The notes beneath the pieces were generated by a model, which worked only from the letters and a program-made list of their open reading frames with translations, was not told the DNA's origin and did no database searches. This document shows positions 13,955-26,900 of a DNA stretch of 64,000 nt, piece after piece. The position numbers and the translations under genes are program-made. The number at the start of each line of letters is the position of its first letter. Position 1 is the stretch's first letter. Location of the stretch: assembly GCF_031877795.1 (NCBI RefSeq), contig NC_133932.1, positions 568,001-632,000 on the forward strand, given 5' to 3'. Source of the stretch: Strix aluco (Eukaryota; Chordata; Aves; Strigiformes; Strigidae).

Positions 13955-14098
13955 CCTCCCCAGCCAGGCCTGTTTCAAGGCCAGATTGAATGAGGCTTTG
14001 AGCAGCCTGGGCTAGTGGAAGGTGTCCCTGCCTACGACAGAGGGATTGGAACTCGATGATCTTTAAGGTCCCTTCCAACCCAAACCATTCTATGATTT
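13955..14098 (+). mobile_element. CR1 LINE 3'-terminal fragment
   Basis: About 140 bp of CR1 3' end. The familiar sequence elements are GAGCAGCCTGGGCTAGTGG, AGGTGTCCCTGCC, a GGAACTCGATGATC stretch and the terminal TCCCTTCCAACCCAAACCAT followed by TCTATGATTT. Its 3' tail shows a single tail unit, and it differs in subfamily from the longer copy about 1.6 kb upstream. It has no coding capacity. Confidence 0.9.
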
Positions 14099-16059
14099 AA
14101 AAGACCTCATCTCTTCCTTTGGATACTGGTGGGCAGCATGGCAGGATCTGCTTGACCTTTGTTTTTTCTGCTGCCTTGAGGAGTGAAACTATAGTGGTAT
14201 GTTAGAGTACTGTCATCACCACTTCTAGCCCAGTTACTGCGATCGGACAGCTGTGGTGGCAAGAGGAGGCCTCTCAACTGAGCAAGGACAAACAGGGACA
14301 TGGGAGACAATTTTGCTGACAGCAGTTACTTTTCACAGAAAATTAATTGACCTTGCACTGTGTGTTCCTGATGGGACACACAGGGGAGATGCAATGAGAA
14401 AAAAATCAAAGTAGTGCATTGACATTAAGATTACTTAATCTGATTCAGTGGAGATTTAGACCAGTTTTTAATGACAAAATGATGAGAATAAGTAAATCTT
14501 AGACTTCAATTTTATTCTTCTCCCTGACCAACGCTCTGCCTCTCTCCTCCCTTCCTCCCAAGGAAGAGCAATCTAAAATGGCAATTAAGAAAAAACTCAA
14601 GATGTGCCCAATACACTTGGTGTTTTACTCAGCATCAAATATTTTTCACTCTGCTGAGTTTAAACCTGGGAGTCCTGCGAAATAATTTTTCCCCCAGATT
14701 AATGAACACAGATCAATACTGTTTAATCAACCAATAAATAAAAACATAGCCTGCAAAGCAGCCAGAAATTAATCCATCATAGCACACCCAAACTGAATGA
14801 ACTATGACCACCTACAGAGTACTGACTTTCCTGTAACATGTCTGAAACTAGAAAGAGAGCATAACAAATATAAAACCTATTTCCACAGTGTACAGGGCTT
14901 TTTGTTAAAAAAATCAGAAAACACAGGCTTTATTTAAAGTCTGGTTTCAGATATGAAACATTTTTAGAACAGAGGAGGATGGAAGTCAAGGAGGCGGAAA
15001 GATGGGGGGGTTAATAATAAATTGCATAAAAACTTTGTTTTCATGTAAGTAATTCTAGTTTAGTACTGATATGTAGCCCTGATGGGAGCATAAGGGAGAA
15101 AGCAGGGATTTCTGTTTGGGCCCAGAGACTATTCTGGCACGGAGTGTGTCTCTGTGAGCAGTGCCAGATATGTCAAATAAAAGTTGAGGGAGTCTCCCTC
15201 CTGGACACGTCAGGCAGGTTCCCTCCAAATTCGGTCACAGAGATGAGTTTAACGGTGAGAAGTGAACTCGTCATGTAGTGGCCTGTGTCACTGGGGGTCT
15301 TCTGGATACCAGATAGATGTCTGATGTCCCTTAGCTTCCAGATTTAAAAACAAACAAACAAAAAACCAAAAACGCCACTAGTGGACATTATTCCCTCAGT
15401 TATCTTTGGGTATATATGCAAAATAATCTTTTTCTATTCTGTGTAATCTATTGTTTCCATGTTCATTGTTCGTATATTACAAAGGGTTGTAAGGACCATG
15501 CCTCCTTTCTCTCCCAAAAAAACCTTTCTGTTTTCTTCATCTTCTCTTCCTGTGAGGAACTTCCCATACCTGCCATCATTTCTGTGAACTTCCTTTATTT
15601 TAGTTGTAGGCTGGCTCGAACCACAAGTTGTTTTTTCCAAAGAATTTTAAGATAATTTTCTGTTCCTTTTCAGTTGTAACTTTTTCTTTATTTTGGGGCA
15701 TTTGGAGATGTGCTGTCTAGAGGAGTTTTACTTTTTCAGTCAGCTCTAGTCCTTATAATAATTAATTATTTATGTTGTGGTCACTGTAACTCCTTATTAA
15801 TCAATTCAGAGTAGAAAAATGGCATGTGAGGGTCAGAAGTCTCAGTAATGGTGAATCAGCCTAGCAAATGTGTATGTACAAACAAAATTGCATTCACATC
15901 AAAGCACATGTCATTACCTCCTATTTCATTAAGGTCTCGTCTACCTTTAAAAATACTAGTATGAAGAACTAGGTAAATGTGGATTCCTTGTGAGTATATT
16001 AATAAAGGTGATGATTAAAGGGAACCTGTTCAATTATTTAAATATCTGTGTGCTTATCT

Positions 16060-16160
16060 ATTTACGTGCATGTGTATAAACATGCAGATGTGTATGTGTT
16101 ACTGTAGGTATGTATATGTATATATTTAGTACACATATTGATGTGTGTAGACATGTTTAT
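16060..16160. repeat. TG/TA-rich low-complexity patch
   Basis: Degenerate alternating purine-pyrimidine sequence containing several TGTATG, TATGTATATGTATATAT and GTGTGTAG words. This fits a decayed dinucleotide microsatellite. Confidence 0.5.
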
Positions 16161-18194
16161 TAAATTTGAAAGAAGATAGAAACCATTGCACTCAGTGATT
16201 TTAAATAGTGATAAGTATCATAAATGAGAAAGTCTTATTCGTGTGTGTGTGTTAAGCATAAATGACTTGTTCCATTTCAGCATGGTTCAAAATAAAATCA
16301 AATAAATACTTAATGACTGGGAAGTCTGTTAGTATGTGCCATGTTGCTGACGTAATACCAAAGGAAAAAAAAGTGAAGAGCTGTGGAATTCACATTTATT
16401 TTTCTATCTCGAGAGCATTACGTGAGCATTCAGAAGTCTTTGACAACCTCGTGGTTGCGTGAGGTCTGTGTGCCGCAGGGAAGCAGATGCAGAGGCTGCA
16501 GTGCTGAACATCACCCCTTCAGCAGCGCGTTCCGTCAGCGCCTGCCTGCCCCTCATTGCACCACGGGGCACTTGAAAGTCAACCTGGTATTAATCAATTA
16601 GGTTCTGCATTTGTGCCAACTTATTATTAAGGAAGCATTTGTGCTCTCTCCTGCTCTAGCAGAGAGGAGTCTCCTGGGCAGCTTGACACCTCAAAGCGGG
16701 GCAGGCAGGGCTGCTCTGGTACAGACGTGTTTGGGATCTGTGAGCAGGGTGCTTCTGCATTTATTTGCATCAAGTTACGATTTACTTTGTGAATAACCCT
16801 GCTGACATCAAGGTAACTATTTGCAGAGGAAGGTAGTTGGCAGAGTCCAGCCTGCGGTGCTTTGATGTCCACAACAAAGCGCTCCTGTCATGGGAGCTGA
16901 CGTGGTGTCACGAGCAATCACAGCTCGAAACTAGCTTCTGTCTGGACTGGGACAGGAGCGGCTGTTTCTGGAACGGATAGAAAGCTCTGTTGTATGAAAT
17001 AAAGATACTCAGGTATTGAAGAAAGATGCTCAGATTTGAACTGTTTTCACAGATGTTTGTGGAGTCTGGGGCTGGATGTTGGTTCCCTCTTCTCTCACTT
17101 CTTGCTGAAAGTGGAGGACGTTGCATCACGAAGTGCAGTCCAGCACTCCGATGGGCAGTGAACAGGTGGCACATTGTTTCTCAGGCTATTTCAGACCATG
17201 GAAACCATTTGTCCAGTTTTAGATTGCTATTGCTAGCAGTGTGTCTTTTAGTATGAGAAAGAGAAGAGGTTATTTAAAACTTAGATGACTCCTGTTTGCC
17301 TTTCAGAGCATGCCAAGTGGGATTTAAGAAGGAATGCTTAAAGATCACAGGCAGCTTCCCCTGAATCTATTTTATGCAGTTCTCATTTATTTCCAATGTG
17401 AAGTAAATATGCCGAGAAAGACCTGGCTCAGCAATTCCATTCAGTGAGACATGCACAGATACACTCTGGGATGGGCGTTTGGGGCTTAAGCACAGTGAGC
17501 AAGAGGGACAAAGAGGTGATTAGTTCTCATTTCTTTGATGTACTTCATTTATATCATTGCTCCACAACCTGTTTGGGTGTAGTGCGTCCAGAAACCCGGG
17601 AGTGTGGAGCTGGTGTGTGTAAAAGCTGGTCACTCCTTCTGTATCTGTGGAGTCGGGGCAGAAGAGACAAAAGTCAGTGATGGGTTCCCAAACACAGAAG
17701 CTGCCCTACCAAAATGTGGCACAAGAAATTTGCCAAGGGGTGATATGGAGGGAAACAAGCCCATGGTAATGCACAGTGGTAACAGTGAGCTACCAAGACA
17801 CCTTTTAAACTTTCAGGAGTATGCTGGATGATGTAATTTCTCAACTTCTTCTAATGAAGTATCATCTGAGATTCCAAAGTGGATGGGGGATATAAGTGGT
17901 CAGTGCCCTCGGAGAGGAATAAGCCAGGGAAGGAGCTGTTGCTGTGCAGGGGCAGGCATATGGTGCAGGAGCACTCGGACACCCTCAGGAGGACAGAAAT
18001 GAAGAACCCAGCAGATTGTCACAGATATTTGAGCTGTAATATAAGGAAAATAATGTTAGTCTCCCAAAACTTCAGCTTTCTCTCTTCCTCTGTTCATCTG
18101 CTGCCATGTGTGAAGTTGTACAGGACTAGATGTATTTTTTGGTGCATTAATAAATTTACAATGAAGTAAACCCATATCACCATTGATGATGTTT

Positions 18195-18211
18195 AAAAAA
18201 AAAAAAAAAAA
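18195..18211. repeat. Poly-A homopolymer (17 A)
   Basis: An uninterrupted adenine run within presumed intron sequence, with no coding remnant upstream. Confidence 0.8.
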
Positions 18212-20826
18212 GTGGGCTTTGGAATACTCTCTCCTTTTTACTTCTGGTGACCAATACACTTTCCCAGAAAACTTTTCACCTTCAGCTGATGTCTCATGAG
18301 CACTCCTGGAACAGTAACAGTGATGTTTTAGGAAAAATGCCAGTCATCCTGGGGCTGGCTGCTCGTTCTTCTCAGCTCAGAAGAGTCAATCAGACTCAGT
18401 TTGTCCCTCAGAAGAGAAGGAAAACAGCTCATGAGGGCAACTCATGGATGTCAGTGCCATAAATTTCCTAGTATACAAGTAAGCTTGAGATTTAGACTTG
18501 TCACCTCCCTTGCTCGTGTCCTTTGAGAAGAGACCCCAGAATGGCCGGCCACGTAGTGTCTTCTGAGGTTGACATAGAACCAGCTTAAGGGGCAGCTTAA
18601 CGTTACAGTGAGCCTGTGTAAGGGGCTGCCAGGAGTGACATCCTCGCTCTTCCCCTGCCACCAGCCACACATCCCACGTGGGATCTAGCACTCGGGTGGC
18701 CACAGGCCGTTCAGCTGCTGGTTTGATGGCTGTGCCTGCACAGAGGGGAAAGCAAACAGGCCAGCCGAGCTGCGGTGTCCACTTGGTGCACACATTGGTG
18801 CGTTTGCTGTAGACCTGGAAAGTGGGGCTTTTCTTGGGGGACTGGGCAGAATATGTCTTCATTCTGTGTAGAGGTGCAAATGAGTGCTGCCATTTCTTCC
18901 ATGGCATCCATTCTGGTCTTAATGAAGTTCATTAACATGTTTATTTAGCCCCTTCACTCAGGAGTCTCTTAGTTGTACTGGCCAGAAAACAAATTCTCTT
19001 CTTAGTTGCTGCTCTGATTCTAAAGCTCTTGCGGTTTGCCAAGAAGCTAATCTATATCAAGTAAAATTTCATGACAAATGACATCCAACCTGCTAAAACA
19101 TTCACTGATTTTCTTCACTTGCTAGCTTTCAACTTCCCAAATTTTTTTGAACTCTTAACAGCTGTCACAACCCAACTTTAGGATGCTGACTGTTACACAA
19201 GCTTTTCAAACTGGGAAAAGGAGTGGAAGTTACAAGATGGTATCCTTCCAGGCATAAATACCTACCCATTTTGTTACCTGTTCTGTTGCATTAGGATTTT
19301 AAAAGCCACTGTGGATGAATAAAGATCCCCCTTTCCCCTTCATATCCTTTTACTTAACCTTTCACTTAAATTCTCTGACACATCTTTCACATATCCTTTC
19401 ACTTACCTTTTTTTCAATAAGTACCTATTTCAACATAGAACTAGTAAATATAGTTGATTTTCTCTCTCTCTCTCATGTTCTCTGGCCATCAGTTTACTCT
19501 GCTCACAGCTAGCGATTGCATAGATGTAGTTATATTGTCCATACTTGGGGTGATGCTTAAGAAATTGTACCGTTCCTCTTTATTCAAAATAAATAACTTT
19601 TGAAGCTGTGAATTTGCAACTTCAGAATACAGGAGATTGCAGCAATGACTAAGTACCTGTCGGGTGGAAATATTCCAGATACAGAAATTGAATTATTCAG
19701 TTCTAATTACTCAGTTCGATGGATGATAATGCTTCTGGCAATGATCAGGGAAGTAATTCAGTCCCCAACAGAAACTTCTGTGTTTGAATACAGCATCTTA
19801 AAGACTAATATAGCACTATTAGAGGGAACTGTTGCTGTGGATGTTCTTTTCCCCTAAGGTATCTCTGTAGATAGATGAAGAAGAGAATGAGTAGAAACAT
19901 CTTAATATAAATAATTTTCTTTCAAAACATAAGCTTTTTTTTAAGTCTTGTGGACATTCTGTGTAAACTTCGGGAATGGTGCCTTTGCCTAATTATTACT
20001 GAAGAGACACAAAATTAAAATGTAGTTGCAGGAAATGTCTGTATATATTTTTATGCAATAGGACATTATACCATTCTCGTCATTTTTCTTCTTCTAGGTA
20101 ATTGTGTCAATAAGGCATTGGGAGCTTTTAGATGGAGGCTGGGGAGGTTTTTGTGTGCACTTTTGTGTTTGGTTTGATTTATTTTTTTGCTTCCTTCATC
20201 TGCAAGGCATGTTTTAGTAGGAGGAGATGACTTATTCTGAAAGAAGTGTCAGCAAACTTAGCAAGAAAGATGTATTTTTACAGTTGTCCTATGGACCATA
20301 GTGCCCTTAGTCTTCAGTACCAGTGCTATTGCTTGGTTTGGGGTCCAATGAGATAGGTCTGTAATTATATACAGTGAATGCAGTGCTACAGATCCAAGAT
20401 TATGTTTTACTTGTGAAATAAAGCGGAGAGATGTCATGCAACTTGAGATGTGGTTTATCAAAAACATCTTTCATTGTTCACTGCTTAGTTTAATTCAAGG
20501 GAGATTTTCGAAATATTAGATATTTCTACCTGTGATGCTGCAGCTGGCACCCGCTGTGCAGCATTTCAGAAAGATAAATAAATATATTGCCTGCCAGATT
20601 TAATACTGTGAAGAGGAGGTGAAACCTGGGACTTTTCTTAGAGTAAATTTCGAATACCAGTGTTCTAAAATGATAAAAAATTCTGTTACAGCTGTACTTA
20701 TTGCTAATCTTGAGATTGTATTATTGTGACAACCTTTCAGCTGAAGTTTTTATCCCTGTTTTTGAATGAAAAGATAGGAGATGGATTTGAAAAACGGTAA
20801 CAAAAACTCTTCTTTTTTCTTGTTAG

Positions 20827-20927
20827 ATCCTTCAGATGATGAAGCTATTGATAAAGCAAGTGATAACAGGACAGCAACACATCAAGATTCAGATTCCAAA
20901 CCTGCTGTGACAAAGAAAAGAAAGCAG
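20827..20927 (+). CDS. CMSS1: CMSS1 coding exon (first one in window)
   Basis: The acceptor is TTGTTAG and the donor CAG|GTTTGT. It starts in phase 1, completing a codon begun in the missing upstream exon, and encodes the acidic [13 protein letters not shown] segment followed by KKRKQ. This is the least conserved part of the protein, but the position and the acidic-to-basic pattern match human. Confidence 0.88.
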
Positions 20928-23900
20928 GTTTGTAAATTTAGCAATTGTGTAGAGCACAGAGATGATAACACATAGGGAAATGTAGTCCCTTTTCGTCGAG
21001 TGAAGGGACAGTTTTCTTCACTCTTTGTTTCATCTGTTCATGTAATAATATTGTTTTATTAAATTATTTGGCCTTATTTGGAAGTTATCACATTCCAGTA
21101 CATTCAGTAACAACTTCATTCTTGTTTTGTGAGTTGAGATGCCAGGCCTGTCTGCTACAAAGTGGCTGTCTAGTGATAAAAGCCTGGATGGTGCTACCAG
21201 GTGTCCTCCCCTATAATCTTTTCCCCTTCCCTGCACACAGGAGGTCTTGAAAGCCATATTTATGTGTTGTACAGCATCTCTGCCCAAGCATGTCCCCAGG
21301 GCAAGGTCCAAGTGAAGAAGAATTTAGGTCTGCATGGATTGATGTTTTCGTAGCCTTTCACTACTAAAAGCTTCCTGTAAGACCAGCAGGAGCTGTGTTG
21401 TTCAGCATTACATGGAGTATGCCACGGAAAAGGCAGCAAGGTCTTTGGCAGACAGCATCACCCCAACTTGAGCAAAAAAGAGTCATCTAGAGGTCAGTTG
21501 ATTTTAATAAGTCTCTTGTTTGAAGGTAAATTTCTTCTGCCTTCCTGATACTATAAAGGAGAATCGACTGAATGGCTGTCAAAGAGCTAAAATTACATAG
21601 AAGCTATCTCTCCTTGAGGTTATGGATATTAATTTTGACCCCTAGGTCAATAGTAAATTCACTGTCTGATGCCTAGGCAGTTGCCCAAGTGAAAACCATT
21701 TGCAGGGTTGCTCTTTTTTTATAACAGAGAAGTGTAAACAGCACAGTCCCAATTATTACGCTTTTGGGTGCCTTTCCAAGGAGACCAGAGGTGAAGTGAG
21801 CCAAATATCTGAATGGTTCCATGTTTTGATTAGGAAAGACAGAACCAAGCAATACAGGGGAAAGCTTTATTGCCTTTGTACATGCTCTACCAGGGGTCAG
21901 ATCCTGAGGATCAACTTGGTGAGGATGCTTATGGAGACACTTTTTATCTCCATTATCTTCACTTAAGCCTTTGGAACTAAGTTAAGACAGTTTATTTAGA
22001 GGAGTTGCTTTGCTCTTTCTATGAGAACATTAGAAAGGATAACCACACAGGTTATCCTGCCGTGGTGGACTGGGACTGCTCAGCTTTAGCAGAACACCTG
22101 CCACAGCTCTTCCTGTCACATAAAGAATATCAGTCTGCATTTTGGAATCGGATAATTTGATGTTTAGCCATGAAACTCCACGACACAATGCTTTACGGGA
22201 GCTCAAAGTCGTGGCTGTGTTATTGCATGGCTTTTAGAACAAAACACTTGCAAAATCAGATGTATTTGTGGAAAGCTAGTATTTTGTAGTTCTGGTGCAT
22301 ATGACATAACTCATTTTACTCATGCCTGCCTTATTCACAGGCTGGAAGCTATTCTGCAGTGAACTAGGCACCTTGAAGCCAGTCAGAAGACAACCAAATA
22401 GAATTATGGACATTTATGTTTCTAGTCTGCAGGCTGTCCTCAGGCTTACAATTAAATGAATAACTTGTATCCAGTCTGAATGGCATATTGATGTGTTTAT
22501 TTTGTCACAAACTCCAGAAGTCAGAGTATATGGCTGACCTAGAATGTAAACTTTCACACAGATGCCAGAATGTTTTCACTCTACATTTGAATTTCCAGTA
22601 ACTTGGCAACATGTAAAGAAAAAGAATTTGTTAGAAATATAATACAGGAAATATTTTATGTTCTGTCTATGATTAACAAACAAGGAATTTATGACATTTT
22701 AGTTCATAAATCAATGGCATAAATTTCCTGTTTTCTGCATTTTAAGAACTTCCATGTAAAAATAGCATAAAAACACAGAGCACAAGGGAGCCATGTCAAA
22801 AACCAGTAGGTTGTCTGCTCTGTGTCTTGCGTAAGACAGACATGCAAATGACCTTTTCTTAAGGGTGGCATGCAAAGAGCTCTTGCATGAGTAGGTATGC
22901 AGCTAACATTTGATAAGGGTCAGAAGTTCAGTCTAGATCAGATGCCTAAATATTTTAGACTGGAGCTCATCAAAGACATATAAGTTTACAGCCATTCACC
23001 ACCATGAAGTTTTTCTTTTTCTTATGGCATTATTTTTAATGTCTGGATAAAGTGGACTTATTGTTGCTGGGCTAATAGTGTACTGTGCCTAAATACATAT
23101 ATGCTGCTGTAAAGGAGAGAATTTTGAGTCTTAATATGCTTTGAGGAAGCAAGCTTTGACTACAAGCCTGCTGTGTACTACTGTTGCTGTTGAAAGAACG
23201 GGTTGCATACTGCTTTCAGAAAAGAAGCCATGGCATTTGGTGATACTTTTAAACACCTGAAAGAAGGGTTATCAGTAAGAAAATTTTGTTTCTCTTAGAG
23301 AAAATTTTTCAGCTCTGTGGCATGCTTTTATTCTTTTCTCATGCAGATACCAGTTGGGAGTGTTTTGCAGATTTATGAAAAACAATTCACAATGTATATC
23401 AAGGGAGAAATGGGCCTGAGGTGAATGAGTGGCATTTTTTGGTATGCTGAAAGAGCAGTAACACTTTCTAGAATAGGGAACCATCATACTCTACTGGAGG
23501 AAAGACATTCAGGTTGGCCTCTTTCTGGCTTTTTGATTGCTTGGTAGTATCCCTTGACTAAATGAATCCCAAGGCTTGTTCTCTGCATAGAATATGATGT
23601 TGAACATGGAATTTATGATTAAAACACCTGGCAAGTGGTCTTTGAATATCTGTAGACAGCTGGGATGCATAAGGGTAGAGCAGGAGCTGAAGGCAAAGGG
23701 TAGCTCTGTTTCAGTCTCAACGTCTGGGAATGCTAATGGTAGGGACAGGAATGGAGAAATGTATGGTGGTGTTTTAAAAGCACTTGAATCAGAGTCAGGA
23801 CAGAGATTTTTTTAAACAGAAACAAAACAAAAATAAAACCAAAAAGCTTATGTTAACCCTGGAACAATTTTGTTAGTTGAAGTGAGTTTCTACTCGCAGT

Positions 23901-26900
23901 CATTCCCTTGATTTTTAGTGAAGATAATATCTGTTTATACTGAGAAAATCACAGGGACAGATCTCTCTTGTTGGGGCAAGATATAGTCCCTGTCACAGCT
24001 TCTCACGGGTGGGTATTGATCCAGGCTGCGTTATACTCCAGCCCTAGTTGTTGAGTGCTTTGCTGGCTGTAGCCAGTCCCCAGCCACATCTTCTCTGGTA
24101 GTTCCTAAGTATCATTTCAAACTTCAACCAGTTTCAGGGCCGCTCTGTACAGTACTTCTGCTTTTGGAAGTGCAGTGGCTGTGGTTGCATCATAGCACAG
24201 ACTGCAGGAGCAAGCAACAGGACATTGGTTTGTACTGAACATGGTGGGATCGAGTTTTTTATAGCCACATCAATCAGGGAAGTGGGGAGAAATAGGGAAA
24301 TGTACGTTTAATATGAACAATTAAACTCCACAAAATGCTTCTGATAAGGACATGAGAGCAGGATTGGGAAGGCACGAATGTGCTGGGTAGGGTTATATAG
24401 TACCAGTTGTCATGAAGTGTCCTCCTGTTAAGGGGGTACGGGGTGCAGAGGGCTCAGGAGCACTCAGATACACTGAACTCCTGTTAGCTTTCCTTGGGCC
24501 CTCGTGGACCTGTGGAAGCTGCCCTCACAAGGGAACAGAGGAGCAGCTTCTCTGGCTGTCGGCTGGGCTCCCTTTCCTGCTGGTACTTTTCTTCCAGGCC
24601 TTCCCCAGGAGGCAGCTCTGCATCTGCTGCTCCTGAGCTGGTAATGATCCGTGTGATGAGACTTCTCTGCACTTTCTCAAAGGAGCAGATTTTTCCAGCC
24701 AAATGCACCCTACTATCAAGGAGATTTTTCCTGCATCTCAACCTGTTTTCCCACTGCTCTTCATCAAGTCACTTATTTAGCTCTAAAGCCTGTCTATGTA
24801 GATTAATTTGCATTTCCATGAAGTGGAAGTCCCTAAGAAGGCAAAAGAAAAGAGGATTACTGTGCTTAAAACAAGGAAAGCCTGTGCCTCACTTCGTATG
24901 TTTTAGACAATTTTAGGTGACTAAGGACAAATCCTAACTCTGGCTTATGTGAACAGGGACTCTGATACAAATGGACCAATTCAACCTGCTCACTCAGTCA
25001 CCAAAGAGGGTTAATGATAGCAACACGTGTTGGATGAAGATTATTCTGAAATGTACCATGTATTTTTCTTGTGTGTATTTGACTCTGCTGTGAGGAGACA
25101 AAGCAAGAATGGGGCAGAACAAATTTGAAACATGTTTTCCTAAATTTTGCATTAGAAATGTAAAAGGAAATCCAGAGCATGGTTGTTTCCGATTATTCTC
25201 GTGCAGTTCCGTGGTATCTTTCACGTCTGGCTGCTCACCTTAGACCCGGTTATTTTAGAGCACTATTGGCAAAGATTTGAAAAACAATCACACGCAATAA
25301 TAGAGATTAAAAATATAAACTTTGTGAAAGGTTTTGTCATGTTTTTCTCTTGATTTTTTTTTAATGTATCAAAACCTGCTTTTCCCCATTCTATTGAATT
25401 GTGACTACAACCTGCATGTTTCAACTTTCTGTTCTTTTATTCACCTCTTGGTTACAATAACATAGATCTCAATTCCAAAATTACTCCAGATATATGTAAC
25501 TGTAAGAATTTGATCCCTTCTACAGGTGTGGAAGCTTGGCTTTGTTTGTTTTTCCCTAACCCAGCATTATACTTTCTATATCCCCTCTTACCTCCCTTTG
25601 GTGACTTTCCCCACACCCCCAGCCCCAGTGATCAGATATCTGATGTTAAATATTTTTTTTCTTTTTTTTTTTCTTTTTAAATATGTGCTTTGCAGCCTAC
25701 AGAGTGTTTTCTAAGTCAGCCTGAAGAAAAACAAGAGAGCACTGTAAAGACAAAGAGGAGGAAGAAGGTATGAATGTCCTAGAGACTGGGGACTGGGCAG
25801 CGGGCGCATGTGAGTACAGGATTCAGAATTGGGACAGCCCTGTGACAGTGAGAAGTAGTATGGTCGTAAAGTTGCAGCTTCTTTTAGAGAAGAATAGAAA
25901 TTCCTACTTTTTTGACTTCACTCAGAATACCCATTCCCAGCCTGAACTGTGGCATTGTGTCTGTCCTCCACTCAAGGGTTGTATATGTCTACACCCCACT
26001 TGCAAGTGTTGGACACCAGAGAAAGGTGGAATTTCAGTTGCTGCAGAATCTGGCTCATGTCAGCAGTGTGGTCAGGCTCCAGCTGCTGTTACATCTTTCA
26101 AGCCAAAAACTGTCCTTGTTCACTCTTCTTCTCATAGCATAAGTATATAAATAAATACTCTGTATTGTCCTTCTGGCCATGATCCATCCTCACCCTCAAC
26201 AACAAATACACTCTGCAGTCTAGATGGAAATTATATGGCACCAGGCAAGTTAACTGTCTTTTGGGACAGACTGTAAATAGTTGGCTCCCTCACAAGGCTG
26301 AGAGGTGGCCTTTTTATATTATGTCAGGCCTCTTAATCATCCAGGGAATGGGAAGAGGGAAGAGTGGGATTTTGCTTTAAATGCAGCACTGGCAGAAGTG
26401 ACGGTGCTTGTTCCACTGCTGCCAGAGCGAAAGCATCCCACGACAGAGGTTGGTGAAGCAGACCGAACAGAAAGACCCTGTTCTCAGGCAAACAATAGGC
26501 GCTTAGTTACATCTCTGCTTTCAGTGGAGCTGGGCCACTAAATTGACATACACAGCCTGTCAAAAAATCCATCAGGAAATATTTATCAGGTTGATCTATG
26601 GGTTCCAAACAAAGTGCTCTCCAAAAATAAGGAAGAGGGGGTTGGGGGGAACCCTTTGCTTTTAAGCATCTGGAATGAATTGGAAGAAAAATAATAAAAC
26701 TTCCTGCATGAGGAACGTTTCCCCACAGCTCTCCTTGAAGGAAGAGAGTTTGCTCAGGTGTCCTTGCTCTTGCTCTTATGGAATTCCTTGTTACTATCAG
26801 GCTTCTCCTCTCCAGAGTGCCATAATTTTCCTGAAGCAACCAAGTGGCCCAATGAACGATGTAATGGTCCCATGGAACAGCGCCTTACGCTGAATTACCA

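Larger units (their letters stand above)
1..20826 (+). other. Non-coding stretch, presumed intron 1 of CMSS1
   Basis: No exon with a recognisable protein product and paired splice sites was found on either strand, apart from remnants of CR1 retrotransposons listed separately. The first recognisable CMSS1 exon begins in codon phase 1 with an AG acceptor, so at least one coding exon lies further left and this stretch is inferred to be intron. In mammals the large first intron of CMSS1 holds FILIP1L on the opposite strand, but none of the long coiled-coil frame of FILIP1L is visible here. The rest is AT-rich unique sequence with scattered homopolymers. Confidence 0.6.
14099..20826. other. Intronic stretch with no recognised feature
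   Basis: No exon, RNA gene or mobile-element remnant was recognised. A TG/TA-rich low-complexity patch is present near 16,060-16,160 and a 17-A run at 18,195-18,211. Confidence 0.5.

Noticed and set aside
1..20826. FILIP1L, which lies inside CMSS1 on the opposite strand in mammals
   Set aside because: No minus-strand frame shows its long coiled-coil sequence, so its coding exons are probably upstream of the window.
22036..22058. Perfect 9-bp inverted repeat with a 5-bp loop (AGGATAACC ... GGTTATCCT)
   Set aside because: A few such palindromes are expected by chance in 64 kb, and nothing around it suggests an RNA gene or a transposon end.
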